This document shows, piece after piece, positions 15,836 to 23,298 of a stretch of 64,000 nucleotides of DNA. This DNA is from Pseudomonas sp. UBA1879. GTDB taxonomy: Bacteria; Pseudomonadota; Gammaproteobacteria; Pseudomonadales; Pseudomonadaceae. The translations under genes and the position numbers were made by a program. Location: assembly GCF_002338065.1 (NCBI RefSeq), contig NZ_DDHJ01000018.1, positions 1-64,000 on the forward strand, given 5' to 3'. The notes beneath the pieces were generated by a model, which worked only from the letters and a program-made list of their open reading frames with translations, was not told the DNA's origin and did no database searches. How positions within the stretch are numbered: position 1 is the first letter of the stretch; each line of letters begins with the position of its first letter.

Positions 15836-16585
15836 ATGAAGGTTCTTGTAGCTGTCAAACGAGTGGTCGACTACAACGTCAAGGTTCGCGTCAAAGCGGA
15901 CAACTCCGGCGTCGATCTCGCTAACGTCAAAATGTCGATGAACCCCTTCTGCGAAATCGCTGTAGAAGAAGCCGTTCGCTTGAAAGAGAAGGGCGTCGCG
16001 ACCGAGATCGTCGTCGTTTCCATTGGTCCGACCACCGCGCAGGAGCAACTGCGTACTGCCCTGGCACTGGGTGCCGATCGCGCCATTCTCGTGGAATCTG
16101 CTGACGAGTTGACCTCCCTGGCAGTCGCCAAATTGCTGAAAGCGGTCGTTGATAAAGAGCAGCCGCAACTGGTCATCCTCGGCAAGCAGGCCATTGACAG
16201 CGACAACAACCAGACCGGCCAGATGCTGGCAGCCCTGAGCGGTTATGCCCAAGGCACCTTCGCTTCCAAGGTCGAAATTTCCGGCGATAGCGTCAACGTC
16301 ACTCGCGAAATCGACGCCGGTGCGCAAACTGTTTCCCTGAAGCTCCCGGCCATCGTCACCACCGACCTGCGCCTGAATGAGCCGCGCTACGCGTCGCTGC
16401 CTAACATCATGAAGGCCAAGAAGAAGCCGCTCGAAGTGCTGACCCCTGATGCGTTGGGTGTGTCCACGTCCTCCACCAACAAGACCTTGAAAGTCGAAGC
16501 CCCGGCGGCTCGCAGCGCTGGCATCAAGGTCAAGTCGGTCGCAGAACTGGTCGAGAAACTGAAAAACGAAGCGAAGGTGATCTGA
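15836..16585 (+). CDS. etfB: Electron transfer flavoprotein beta subunit
   Basis: Small AMP-binding subunit of ETF, which collects electrons from acyl-CoA and other dehydrogenases. The start at 15836 follows CGAGG and the family N-terminus MKVLVAVKRVVDYNVKVRVK, giving 249 residues; the upstream 26 in-frame residues are not family-like. Conserved segments NPFCEIAVEEAVRLKEKG, LGADRAILV and ILGKQAIDSDNNQTGQML (the AMP site) are present. The stop overlaps the etfA start by one base (TGATG), so the two subunits are translationally coupled. Confidence 0.97.
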   Translation: MKVLVAVKRVVDYNVKVRVKADNSGVDLANVKMSMNPFCEIAVEEAVRLKEKGVATEIVVVSIGPTTAQEQLRTALALGADRAILVESADELTSLAVAKLLKAVVDKEQPQLVILGKQAIDSDNNQTGQMLAALSGYAQGTFASKVEISGDSVNVTREIDAGAQTVSLKLPAIVTTDLRLNEPRYASLPNIMKAKKKPLEVLTPDALGVSTSSTNKTLKVEAPAARSAGIKVKSVAELVEKLKNEAKVI

Positions 16586-17514
16586 TGCCTATTCTCGTAA
16601 TCGCTGAGCACGAAAACGGCGCCATCGCGCCTGCCGCGCTGAACACCGTTGCCGCTGCTGCCAAGATTGGTGGCGACATTCACTTGCTGGTCGCAGGCCA
16701 GAACGTAGGCGCAGTCGGTGAAGCCGCCGCGAAAATCGCTGGCGTGAGCAAAGTCCTGGTTGCCGACAACGCAGCCTATGCCCACCAACTGCCAGAAAAC
16801 GTTGCCCCGCTGGTCGCCGAGCTTGCTTCCGGTTACAGCCACGTACTGGCCGCTGCCACCTCGAACGGCAAGAACATTCTCCCGCGCGTGGCTGCACAGC
16901 TGGACGTCGACCAGATCTCCGAGATCATCTCGGTTGAATCGGCTGACACCTTCAAGCGCCCGATCTACGCCGGTAACGCCATTGCCACCGTTCAGTCGTC
17001 GGCGGCCATCAAGGTCATCACCGTTCGTGCTACCGGTTTCGACGCGGTGTCGGCTGAAGGCGGTTCTGCCGCTGTTGAAGCAGTCAGCGCTGCTCACGAC
17101 GCAGGCAAATCGTCCTTTGTCAGCGAAGAGCTGGCCAAGTCCGACCGTCCTGAGCTGACCGCTGCCAAAATCGTCGTTTCCGGCGGTCGTGGCATGCAGA
17201 ACGGCGACAACTTCAAACACCTGTACGCGCTGGCCGACAAGCTGGGCGCTGCCGTCGGTGCGTCCCGCGCAGCCGTCGACGCTGGTTTCGTGCCGAACGA
17301 CATGCAGGTCGGTCAGACCGGCAAGATCGTTGCGCCACAGCTGTACATCGCCGTCGGTATCTCCGGCGCGATCCAGCACCTGGCCGGCATGAAAGACTCC
17401 AAAGTGATCGTTGCGATCAACAAGGACGAAGAAGCGCCGATCTTCCAGGTGGCCGACTACGGTCTGGTCGCTGACCTGTTCGAAGCGGTACCCGAGTTGG
17501 AGAAGCTGGTCTAA
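16585..17514 (+). CDS. etfA: Electron transfer flavoprotein alpha subunit
   Basis: FAD-carrying subunit of the ETF heterodimer. 309 residues, normal length. The C-terminal FAD domain (about residues 190-309) shows VVSGGRGMQNGDNF, GASRAAVDAGFVPND, VGQTGKIVAPQLYIAVGISG, and INKDEEAPIFQVADYGLVAD. It delivers electrons to the oxidoreductase encoded divergently at 13644-15308. The transcript probably ends, at least partly, at the structured T-run element 17539-17631. Confidence 0.97.
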   Translation: MPILVIAEHENGAIAPAALNTVAAAAKIGGDIHLLVAGQNVGAVGEAAAKIAGVSKVLVADNAAYAHQLPENVAPLVAELASGYSHVLAAATSNGKNILPRVAAQLDVDQISEIISVESADTFKRPIYAGNAIATVQSSAAIKVITVRATGFDAVSAEGGSAAVEAVSAAHDAGKSSFVSEELAKSDRPELTAAKIVVSGGRGMQNGDNFKHLYALADKLGAAVGASRAAVDAGFVPNDMQVGQTGKIVAPQLYIAVGISGAIQHLAGMKDSKVIVAINKDEEAPIFQVADYGLVADLFEAVPELEKLV

Positions 17515-17538
17515 TTCAGCCGCTTGACTTATAAAGAG

Positions 17539-17631
17539 AACCCGCTCGTTTCGGGGGTGTTGGAAAGCGTTGAGCATCGAGAACCGTCGATGAAATACGC
17601 CTTTCACAGCCTTGAATGAGCGGGTTTTTTA
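17539..17631 (+). ncRNA. Structured intergenic RNA / long-loop terminator after etfA
   Basis: The outer stem AACCCGCTC (17539-17547) pairs with GAGCGGGTT (17618-17626) and runs into TTTTTT. The 70-base interior is itself structured: a bulged stem pairs TTGGAAAGCG (17560-17569) with CGCCTTTCA (17599-17607), and CATCGA (17575-17580) pairs with TCGATG (17587-17592). The left arm can instead fold locally (CCCG...CGGG, 17541-17554). This is more than a simple terminator needs, so a small RNA or a regulated terminator is possible. No Rfam match was checked. Confidence 0.5.
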
Positions 17632-17655
17632 TTGGATCGAAAAAAGGACGTTGCC

Positions 17656-18483
17656 ATGTCGTTGCCGAAGCGGGCGTTGACGTCGCTGGTCGCAGGGTTA
17701 TTGCTGGTGCCACCGCTGGTCGCTCAGGCGGCGGGCAAATGCGAGCGCCTGATCGTGACCGGCAGCCCGGATGCCCCTCCTTATTTATGGCGCGACCCGC
17801 AAGATCCCAAACATCTGATGGGGGCCAATGCGGATTTGCTCAAGGACGCGGCGAGTCGGATCGGTATCAAGGTCGAGTTGCTGTACGCGGGCAAGCGCAG
17901 TCAGGCACTGGAAGAAGTCCGCACCGGACGCATGGATCTGTTGGCCGACACGCCGCTGAACGCCAGCGAGCTCGAATCGCTGGATTTCATCCACCCGGCG
18001 ATCACGCAAAACGAAATACTGGTCTGGACCCGGTCAGGGCATGCGCAGCCCTTCAACTCGCTGGCGGATCTGCATGATCATTCGGGGGCTATTTCCGAAA
18101 AAACCCGGATCACTGCCGGATTCGACCTCGCGGTCAAAGAGCATTTGACCCTTGAAAAACAGCCGAACCTGACCCAGACGTTTCAGAAGCTGATGTTAGG
18201 CCAGGTCGAATTCGTGCTAGCGGGTCGCTATGCAGGCATGGCGCTGACCCAGACATTGGGCATGGCCAAGGATATACAGGCCCAGCCGCTGCCCCTTGAC
18301 AGGCCGGGGCTGTACCTCGCGCTATCGTTTAACTCCGCCTGCAATGAGCCGTGGTTGCGCGGACAGCTGGCGAAAAAAATGACAGAATTGGCCGCTTCGG
18401 GCCGCTCCGCAGACGCCATTTCCCGCAATCTGGACGTGTGGAAAGCACAGCTGCAACAGCCCACCAGCACCGCAAATCAGTAG
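17656..18483 (+). CDS. Periplasmic substrate-binding protein, family 3
   Basis: 275 residues from the ATG at 17656 (AAGGAC upstream). A signal peptide MSLPKRALTSLVAGLLLVPPLVAQA precedes a family 3 (PF00497-type) bilobed fold: LIVTGSPDAPPYLWRD, GANADLLKDAASRIGIKVEL, RTGRMDLLADTPLN and QVEFVLAGRYAGMALTQ are recognisable. No permease or ATPase gene lies nearby. The gene is followed at 10 bases by two lipoprotein genes. It may be an orphan sensor or scavenging protein linked to the envelope rather than part of an ABC importer. Ligand unknown. Confidence 0.8.
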   Translation: MSLPKRALTSLVAGLLLVPPLVAQAAGKCERLIVTGSPDAPPYLWRDPQDPKHLMGANADLLKDAASRIGIKVELLYAGKRSQALEEVRTGRMDLLADTPLNASELESLDFIHPAITQNEILVWTRSGHAQPFNSLADLHDHSGAISEKTRITAGFDLAVKEHLTLEKQPNLTQTFQKLMLGQVEFVLAGRYAGMALTQTLGMAKDIQAQPLPLDRPGLYLALSFNSACNEPWLRGQLAKKMTELAASGRSADAISRNLDVWKAQLQQPTSTANQ

Positions 18484-18493
18484 GAATGTTTTT

Positions 18494-18859
18494 TTGAGCG
18501 TTTTTTTGAAGATTCGACCTTTACTCGCGGCCGCGGCCATCACTTCCCTTTTCGGCTGCGCCAACGACCCCGTCCCCGCGGAACAATTGAAACTTACCGA
18601 GCAGGCCGTTGCTCAAGCGGCAGCCGTAGGCGCGACTGACGAAGAGCCGGAGATGGCCAGCGCCCAGCGGAAGCTGGCTCAGGCGCAGGCCGACATCTCG
18701 GACAAATCCTACAAGCAAGCCCGCATGCAGGCTGAACAGGCTGAGCTGGATGCGCGGCTCGCCGAAGCCCGGGTGCTCACCGAAAAGAGTAACGAGCAAC
18801 TGACCCAAGTGAACACACGACTGGATCGCCTGCGCAAACAGCTGGGGGCTGCCCAATGA
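18494..18859 (+). CDS. DUF4398-type lipoprotein
   Basis: 121 residues from a TTG start. The nearby ATG at 18487 hits a stop after two codons, and AGGA (18482-18485) is correctly spaced for the TTG. A lipoprotein signal ends LFGC (C22 would be acylated). The rest is a predicted coiled coil rich in A, Q, E and K (LKLTEQAVAQAAAVG, EQAELDARLAEARVL) of the DUF4398 type. The stop of the previous gene overlaps its ribosome site, and its own stop overlaps the next start (ATGA). The domain also occurs in the following protein, so the pair may have arisen by duplication. Role unknown, probably outer membrane. Confidence 0.82.
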   Translation: MSVFLKIRPLLAAAAITSLFGCANDPVPAEQLKLTEQAVAQAAAVGATDEEPEMASAQRKLAQAQADISDKSYKQARMQAEQAELDARLAEARVLTEKSNEQLTQVNTRLDRLRKQLGAAQ

Positions 18860-19671
18860 ATGGCTTTCCGCGGGTGCTGAGTGTTTGCCTATTGGTTGGC
18901 AGTGCCGGTTTGTACGGCTGCGCCGGTCATCAAAACAGCGAGAGCGCGCTGCAACGTGCCAACGCCGATTTTCAGAACGTGAAAAGTGATACCAATGTGC
19001 TGCGCAGCGCGCCAAAGGATGTGATTCGGGCAGGCGAGTTGCTGGCCCGTGCTGAACGTCTGTCCAGTTACATCGGCAGTTCCGACGACGTCAGTCATTA
19101 CGCTTACTTGAGCAGCCGCTACAGCGCGATCGCGGCCGAACATAGCCAGCTCCTGCTCAACCAGGAAAAACTGGCCCGTCTTGAGCTGGAACGCCAGCGT
19201 CTGCAATTGGCGTTACGTGAAGCGAAACTGTCGGGCGCGCAGCAACAGGGCAAGTGGGCTGAGGATCAGGTCATCAGCCTGTCGACCCGGCAAAATGAGC
19301 GCGGGCTGGTGATGACCCTGGGCGACATGTTATTCGACACCGGTCGCGCCGAACTGAAAAGCTCGGCCAATCGCACGGTGCTGAAGGTCGTGCAGTTTCT
19401 TCAGTTCAATCCGAAGCGCGTGGTGCGGATCGAGGGCTACACCGACAGTACCGGTGACGCCCAGGAGAACCTTCAGCTTTCCCGTGAACGGGCGCAGGCC
19501 GTTGCCGATGTACTCTCGGACCTTGGCGTCGAGGATGAGCGAATTCGGGTGGAAGGGTACGGCGATCAGTTTCCGGTCGATGTGAACAGTTCTGAGCAGG
19601 GCCGAGCGCAAAACCGGCGCGTTGAAATCGTTTTCTCGGACGAAAAAGGCACGCTCAGTCCAGCACGCTGA
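18856..19671 (+). CDS. DUF4398-OmpA family lipoprotein
   Basis: 271 residues. Lipoprotein signal ending LYGC (C22); a helical DUF4398-like region (about 30-140, SALQRANADFQNVKSDTNVL through LARLELERQRLQLALREAKL); then an OmpA-type peptidoglycan-binding domain (about 150-262) with MLFDTGRAELKSSA, IEGYTDSTGDAQENLQLSRE and the final NRRVEIVFSDE. The conserved D and R of the OmpA peptidoglycan site are present. It would tie the outer membrane to the cell wall. Overlaps the upstream gene by four bases, so the two are coupled. Confidence 0.88.
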   Translation: MNGFPRVLSVCLLVGSAGLYGCAGHQNSESALQRANADFQNVKSDTNVLRSAPKDVIRAGELLARAERLSSYIGSSDDVSHYAYLSSRYSAIAAEHSQLLLNQEKLARLELERQRLQLALREAKLSGAQQQGKWAEDQVISLSTRQNERGLVMTLGDMLFDTGRAELKSSANRTVLKVVQFLQFNPKRVVRIEGYTDSTGDAQENLQLSRERAQAVADVLSDLGVEDERIRVEGYGDQFPVDVNSSEQGRAQNRRVEIVFSDEKGTLSPAR

Positions 19672-19692
19672 TGCATAGGCGTGATAGCGGCC

Positions 19693-19714
19693 AATTCGGA
19701 CACAAAATTCGGAC
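19693..19714 (+). promoter_or_regulatory. Direct repeat before the MocR gene
   Basis: AATTCGGAC occurs at 19693-19701 and again at 19706-19714, with a 13-base period. MocR regulators typically bind direct repeats, often upstream of their own gene. The distance to the MocR start (187 bases) is large, so this is a candidate only. Confidence 0.35.
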
Positions 19715-19900
19715 GGGTTTGCGAAATTAAAGCCGCTCATTTGGCGTATACGGCGCATGATGATTCTCAACACACCGAGCATTCGCTAGCCGAAAGGTGA
19801 ACTGTCCCCGTACACTTCGGAACTGTGTGGGTAGCTTGCGCGATTCGTTGCCAGGATCATTGAGGGCAGCGATCACAAACGTGAAATCGAGGGACGCGAA

Positions 19901-21340
19901 ATGACCAATCTCCTGCTGTATCAGCGTATTGCCCAGCAGTTGGCGGAAGACATTCGGCGCGGCGTTTACCAGCCCGGCGAGCGCGTGCCCTCGGTTCGAA
20001 AGATGAGCTCCCAGCTCAATGTGAGCCATGCCACGGTGTTACAGGCGTACGCCAATCTCGAGGATCAAGGGCTGATTCGCGCCCGGCCACAATCCGGTTA
20101 TTACGTTCATCAGACCCCAGCGCTAACGGCTCCGACCCCTGATATTGCCAGGGTCGAGCGGCCAGGTCTGGTCACGCGGGCCAGCATCATTCAGCAAGTA
20201 CTGGTGGAAGCGCGTCGTGAGGGGGTATACGCCTTCGGCGCAGCCGTGCCTCACATCGATTATCTGCCGCTGCGCGCCCTGCATCAGCAATTGGCCAAGG
20301 TCACGCGCTTTCAGAGCCCTCGCGCCTTCAATTACATGTTCAGCCCCGGTTTCGAGCCGCTGCGGCGGCAGGTCGCGATTCGCATGCGTGATGCCGGCGT
20401 GGTCGTCGATCCATCTGAGGTGGTGATTACCCATGGCTGTGTCGACGCGCTGCAGATGTCGCTGCGGGTGCTGACTAGCCCTGGCGACCTCATTGCAGCC
20501 GAATCGCCGACCTATTACGGGCTGCTGCAACTGGCGGATTTGCTGGGCTTGAAGGTCATCGAGATCCCCAGTGACCCGAATACTGGTATTAGCCTGGAAG
20601 CCCTGCAATTGGCGGCGAATCAGTGGTCGATCAAAGCGCTGGTGATGACCTCGCGCCTGAGCAACCCGCTCGGTAGCACGATGCCGGAAGAGCGGCAGAA
20701 ACACCTGCTGCGCCTGGCGTCTGACTTCGACATTCAGATCATCGAAGACGACATCTACGGCGAACTAATGTACGAGCAAAACAAGACCAGGGCGCTCAAG
20801 GCATTTGACCGACTGGGGCATGTGATTTACTGCTCCAGCTTCTCCAAGACCCTGTCGCCGGGCGTGCGGATAGGCTGGATGATCGCCGGCAAATACCAGG
20901 CGGAAATTCAGCGGCTACAGACGTTCAGCACCCATTCGGCCTGCAGCGTGACGCAGATGGCAGTGGCTTCCTATCTGGAGAATGGCGGTTATGACCGTCA
21001 TTTGCGCTACATCCGCCAGGAGCACCGAAAAAATCTCAGCGCTTTTCAGCTTGCCGTGCAGCAGATGTTTCCCGAAGGCACACAAATCAGTCGGCCTGCG
21101 GGGGGATTTATCCTGTGGATCAGTTTGCCGGGTCGGGTCAACACGCAGGAATTGCATGTAAGGGCGCTGGAACAGGGCATCAGCATTGCGCCGGGGCTGA
21201 TCTTCAGTAACACAGAGCAATTCAATCACTGCATTCGCCTCAACTGCGGCCTGCCCTGGAATCGCGAAGCGGAGAGGGCGCTGATGACCGTGGGAATGCT
21301 TGCTAAACAGCTGTGTGAGGACGCCGGTCAGGCGTGGTGA
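19901..21340 (+). CDS. MocR/GntR-type regulator with aminotransferase domain
   Basis: 479 residues. N-terminal GntR winged helix (about 5-75: LLYQRIAQQLAEDIRRGVYQ, GERVPSVRKMSSQLNVSHAT). The C-terminal part is a fold-type I aminotransferase domain with the PLP lysine at K316 (SSFSKTLSPGVRIGW), the D of EDDIYGELMY and a substrate-binding arginine near the C-terminus. MocR proteins use PLP as a sensing group rather than as a catalyst. GAGGGA precedes the ATG. No aminotransferase, transporter or PLP-synthesis gene is next to it, so its target is not evident. Confidence 0.92.
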   Translation: MTNLLLYQRIAQQLAEDIRRGVYQPGERVPSVRKMSSQLNVSHATVLQAYANLEDQGLIRARPQSGYYVHQTPALTAPTPDIARVERPGLVTRASIIQQVLVEARREGVYAFGAAVPHIDYLPLRALHQQLAKVTRFQSPRAFNYMFSPGFEPLRRQVAIRMRDAGVVVDPSEVVITHGCVDALQMSLRVLTSPGDLIAAESPTYYGLLQLADLLGLKVIEIPSDPNTGISLEALQLAANQWSIKALVMTSRLSNPLGSTMPEERQKHLLRLASDFDIQIIEDDIYGELMYEQNKTRALKAFDRLGHVIYCSSFSKTLSPGVRIGWMIAGKYQAEIQRLQTFSTHSACSVTQMAVASYLENGGYDRHLRYIRQEHRKNLSAFQLAVQQMFPEGTQISRPAGGFILWISLPGRVNTQELHVRALEQGISIAPGLIFSNTEQFNHCIRLNCGLPWNREAERALMTVGMLAKQLCEDAGQAW

Positions 21341-21459
21341 ACGCGTCGCGGTTTTACATTTTCCGCTGATTTATAGGTCGCATTGGCAGGGCCTTCACTT
21401 GTCACCTGCCTTGCAAAGGGCCAGCATATGGCTTCTGCCTGGTTAACTGCCGATTGATT

Positions 21460-22176
21460 ATGAATTCACTGCGTTGTATCGGTTTGCTGATGTTGGTGTT
21501 GCTCAGTGCCTGTGACGCTGACAAAACTCCGCCACCGCCGCCGAAAGTTGCCGCTCAGACACCCGTTGCTGCTCCTGAGACCCAAGCGCCTGCGCCCGCA
21601 GCTGCGCAGGTACCGCCCGCCGCAACGGAGCCTGCGAGCGAGATTGCAAAACCCCCCGTGCCGGTCCATGAGTTGAAGCCTAACGTGGGCGTCGTGCCGG
21701 TCGTTGCGGCCAGCAAGCCTGATTCCGGCACGTCAGCCACGGCCGCCAGAATCGCCACGCCTAGCAAGGCCGCCGCCGTCGAGCAGAAGACGCCCAGCGT
21801 CAATGCCAAATCCGCCAAGGTTAAAGCGGATAACGCCGAGATTGCCAATCGCGCGCCCGTGGCAAGCAAGAGCAAGTCACCTGCCCAAGTCGTCAAAGAC
21901 ACGCGTTTGCCCAAGGCCGCTCTGGACCTTAGCCTGCCTCCCGACATGGTCAAACAGCTTACGCCGCCACCCAGCGTGATCACTGCGGCGACCAAGCCGA
22001 AAGCGCCGTCTGGCGGGGCTAAGCCGATCCTTCCCAAGATGTTTCCCGACACAAACAGCGACCCGGACTTTCAGCTTCAGGGCCGTTTGTTGAGCAATGA
22101 AATGCAACTTCAGTTGCGCAACGAATCGCGCAAGGAAGTGGAGGGCGCTGCGCTGGATTTCAAATTCAAGCAGTGA
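21460..22176 (+). CDS. Ala/Pro/Lys-rich lipoprotein, unknown function
   Basis: 238 residues from the ATG at 21460; a TTG two codons earlier is in frame, and no clear ribosome site is visible. The signal peptide MNSLRCIGLLMLVLLSACDA has a lipobox with C18. A low-complexity linker (about 22-160) rich in A, P, K and V follows, and then a more ordered C-terminal domain (about 185-238: PDFQLQGRLLSNEMQLQLRN, ESRKEVEGAALDFKFKQ). The long linker could span the periplasm. Pseudomonas homologues are sometimes annotated as translation initiation factor IF-2, which is an artefact of the Ala/Lys-rich linker. Confidence 0.8.
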   Translation: MNSLRCIGLLMLVLLSACDADKTPPPPPKVAAQTPVAAPETQAPAPAAAQVPPAATEPASEIAKPPVPVHELKPNVGVVPVVAASKPDSGTSATAARIATPSKAAAVEQKTPSVNAKSAKVKADNAEIANRAPVASKSKSPAQVVKDTRLPKAALDLSLPPDMVKQLTPPPSVITAATKPKAPSGGAKPILPKMFPDTNSDPDFQLQGRLLSNEMQLQLRNESRKEVEGAALDFKFKQ

Positions 22177-22272
22177 CGCCACCAAACGGGCATTCCCCTT
22201 GAGCGTTTTCAAACGAACGTTTTAGCGTTTAAGATCCCATCACATTCACTGCCCCTTGTGAGGATGTTTCCA

Positions 22273-22530
22273 ATGGAGTGCCGTCCGGGCTGTGGTGCGT
22301 GTTGCATCGCGCCTTCTATTTCATCACCGATTCCAGGTATGCCGCAGGGCAAACCCGCTGGCGAACGTTGTGTCCAGCTGTCGGTCGACATGCTGTGCCT
22401 GATTTTCGGGCAGCCCGAGCGGCCTGCGGTGTGCAGCCGATTCATGGCGGATCCGGACGTGTGTGGCGGCGATTCCGAAGAAGCTGTGCGCCTGATCGGC
22501 TGGTGGGAACACGCCACTTCGGTCGCGTGA
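22273..22530 (+). CDS. YkgJ-family cysteine cluster protein
   Basis: 85 residues from the ATG at 22273, chosen because GTGAGG lies nine bases upstream and homologues begin M-x-C-R-P-G-C. Seven cysteines occur. The first group, MECRPGCGACCIAPSISSPI, forms the CxxxCxxCC metal-binding pattern of the family (PF03692), with others in GERCVQL, DMLCLIFG, AVCSRF and PDVCGG. Proteins of this family probably bind zinc or an iron-sulfur cluster; the function is unknown. The neighbours are a lipoprotein gene and a START-domain gene, all in the same direction. Confidence 0.85.
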   Translation: MECRPGCGACCIAPSISSPIPGMPQGKPAGERCVQLSVDMLCLIFGQPERPAVCSRFMADPDVCGGDSEEAVRLIGWWEHATSVA

Positions 22531-22594
22531 GGCGCAGTGAATGTAGCAATCGCAGTGCACGAGGCTGAATGCACCTGAACGACAGACAATAAGG

Positions 22595-22602
22595 AATAAC
22601 AA
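22595..22602 (+). promoter_or_regulatory. Candidate Hfq/Crc motif at the START gene
   Basis: AATAACAA (AAnAAnAA pattern) lies between the ribosome site and the ATG at 22604, where Hfq-Crc would block initiation. Confidence 0.4.
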
Positions 22603-22603
22603 T

Positions 22604-23209
22604 ATGGGTTCGCTGTACCGGATCGCACTCGGGCTTGGCATGACTGTGCTGGTTACAGGCATGGCGCAGGCTGAAGACTGGAAGGTCGCCAAGCAAGAAG
22701 ACGGCATCAAAGTGTCGCTCAGTGAAGTGCCAGGCTCTCAGTACAAGGCCTATCAAGGCGTTGCCATCATCAAAGCCAGCGTCGCCAAGTTGCGCAGCCT
22801 TCAAGAGGACGTTACTGGCGCGTGTGCATGGGTGCATGAGTGCAAATCGCAAAAGATCCTCAAGCATGAAGGCGACAAAACCTGGACCTACACTCAGTTC
22901 AATACCCCTTGGCCCGTGACTCCTCGTGACTCCGTGCTGCAAATCACGACCGTGGAGGGCGCTGATGGCTCGCTTACGCGAAACCTGTTGGGACAGCCTG
23001 ATTACATCCCCGAAGAAAAAGGTTTTGTACGGGTAGCTCAAGTTGAAGGCTTCTGGAGAATGGTCCCTAAAGGCCCGAATGAAACAGAAGTTACCTATCA
23101 GGTGCACACCGAGCCGGGTGGCAGTGTGCCGTCTTGGCTGGCCAACAAATTCGTTGTGGATGCGCCGTTCAATACGTTGAAGGCGCTACGTGAGCGGGCG
23201 GCGAAGTAG
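22604..23209 (+). CDS. START domain-containing secreted protein
   Basis: 201 residues. Signal peptide MGSLYRIALGLGMTVLVTGM, cleaved after AQA. The mature part is a START/SRPBCC-like lipid-binding fold: EDWKVAKQEDGIKVSLSEVP, YKAYQGVAIIKASVAKL, LQEDVTGACAWVHECKSQKI, WTYTQFNTPWPVTPRDSVL, EVTYQVHTEPGGSVPSWLAN. Bacterial members are thought to bind a hydrophobic ligand; which one is unknown. The ribosome site AAGGA is followed at once by AATAACAA up to the ATG, an Hfq/Crc-type motif. Confidence 0.87.
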   Translation: MGSLYRIALGLGMTVLVTGMAQAEDWKVAKQEDGIKVSLSEVPGSQYKAYQGVAIIKASVAKLRSLQEDVTGACAWVHECKSQKILKHEGDKTWTYTQFNTPWPVTPRDSVLQITTVEGADGSLTRNLLGQPDYIPEEKGFVRVAQVEGFWRMVPKGPNETEVTYQVHTEPGGSVPSWLANKFVVDAPFNTLKALRERAAK

Positions 23210-23240
23210 GCCTGCAACCCGTACAGTTTTTCCCAGATGC

Positions 23241-23269
23241 AAAAAAGGCTGCCACTGGCAGCCTTTTTT
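23241..23269. terminator. Bidirectional terminator between START gene and gltA
   Basis: AAAAAAGGCTGCC (23241-23253), loop ACT and GGCAGCCTTTTTT form a symmetrical A/T-flanked hairpin serving both convergent genes. Confidence 0.92.
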
Positions 23270-23298
23270 ATGGAGTGTTGCTTGCTGATGTTTCGTGT

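Noticed and set aside
21460..22176. Translation initiation factor IF-2 annotation for the Ala/Pro-rich lipoprotein
   Set aside because: It has a lipobox and no GTP-binding motifs; the resemblance is only to the Ala/Lys-rich N-terminal linker of IF-2.
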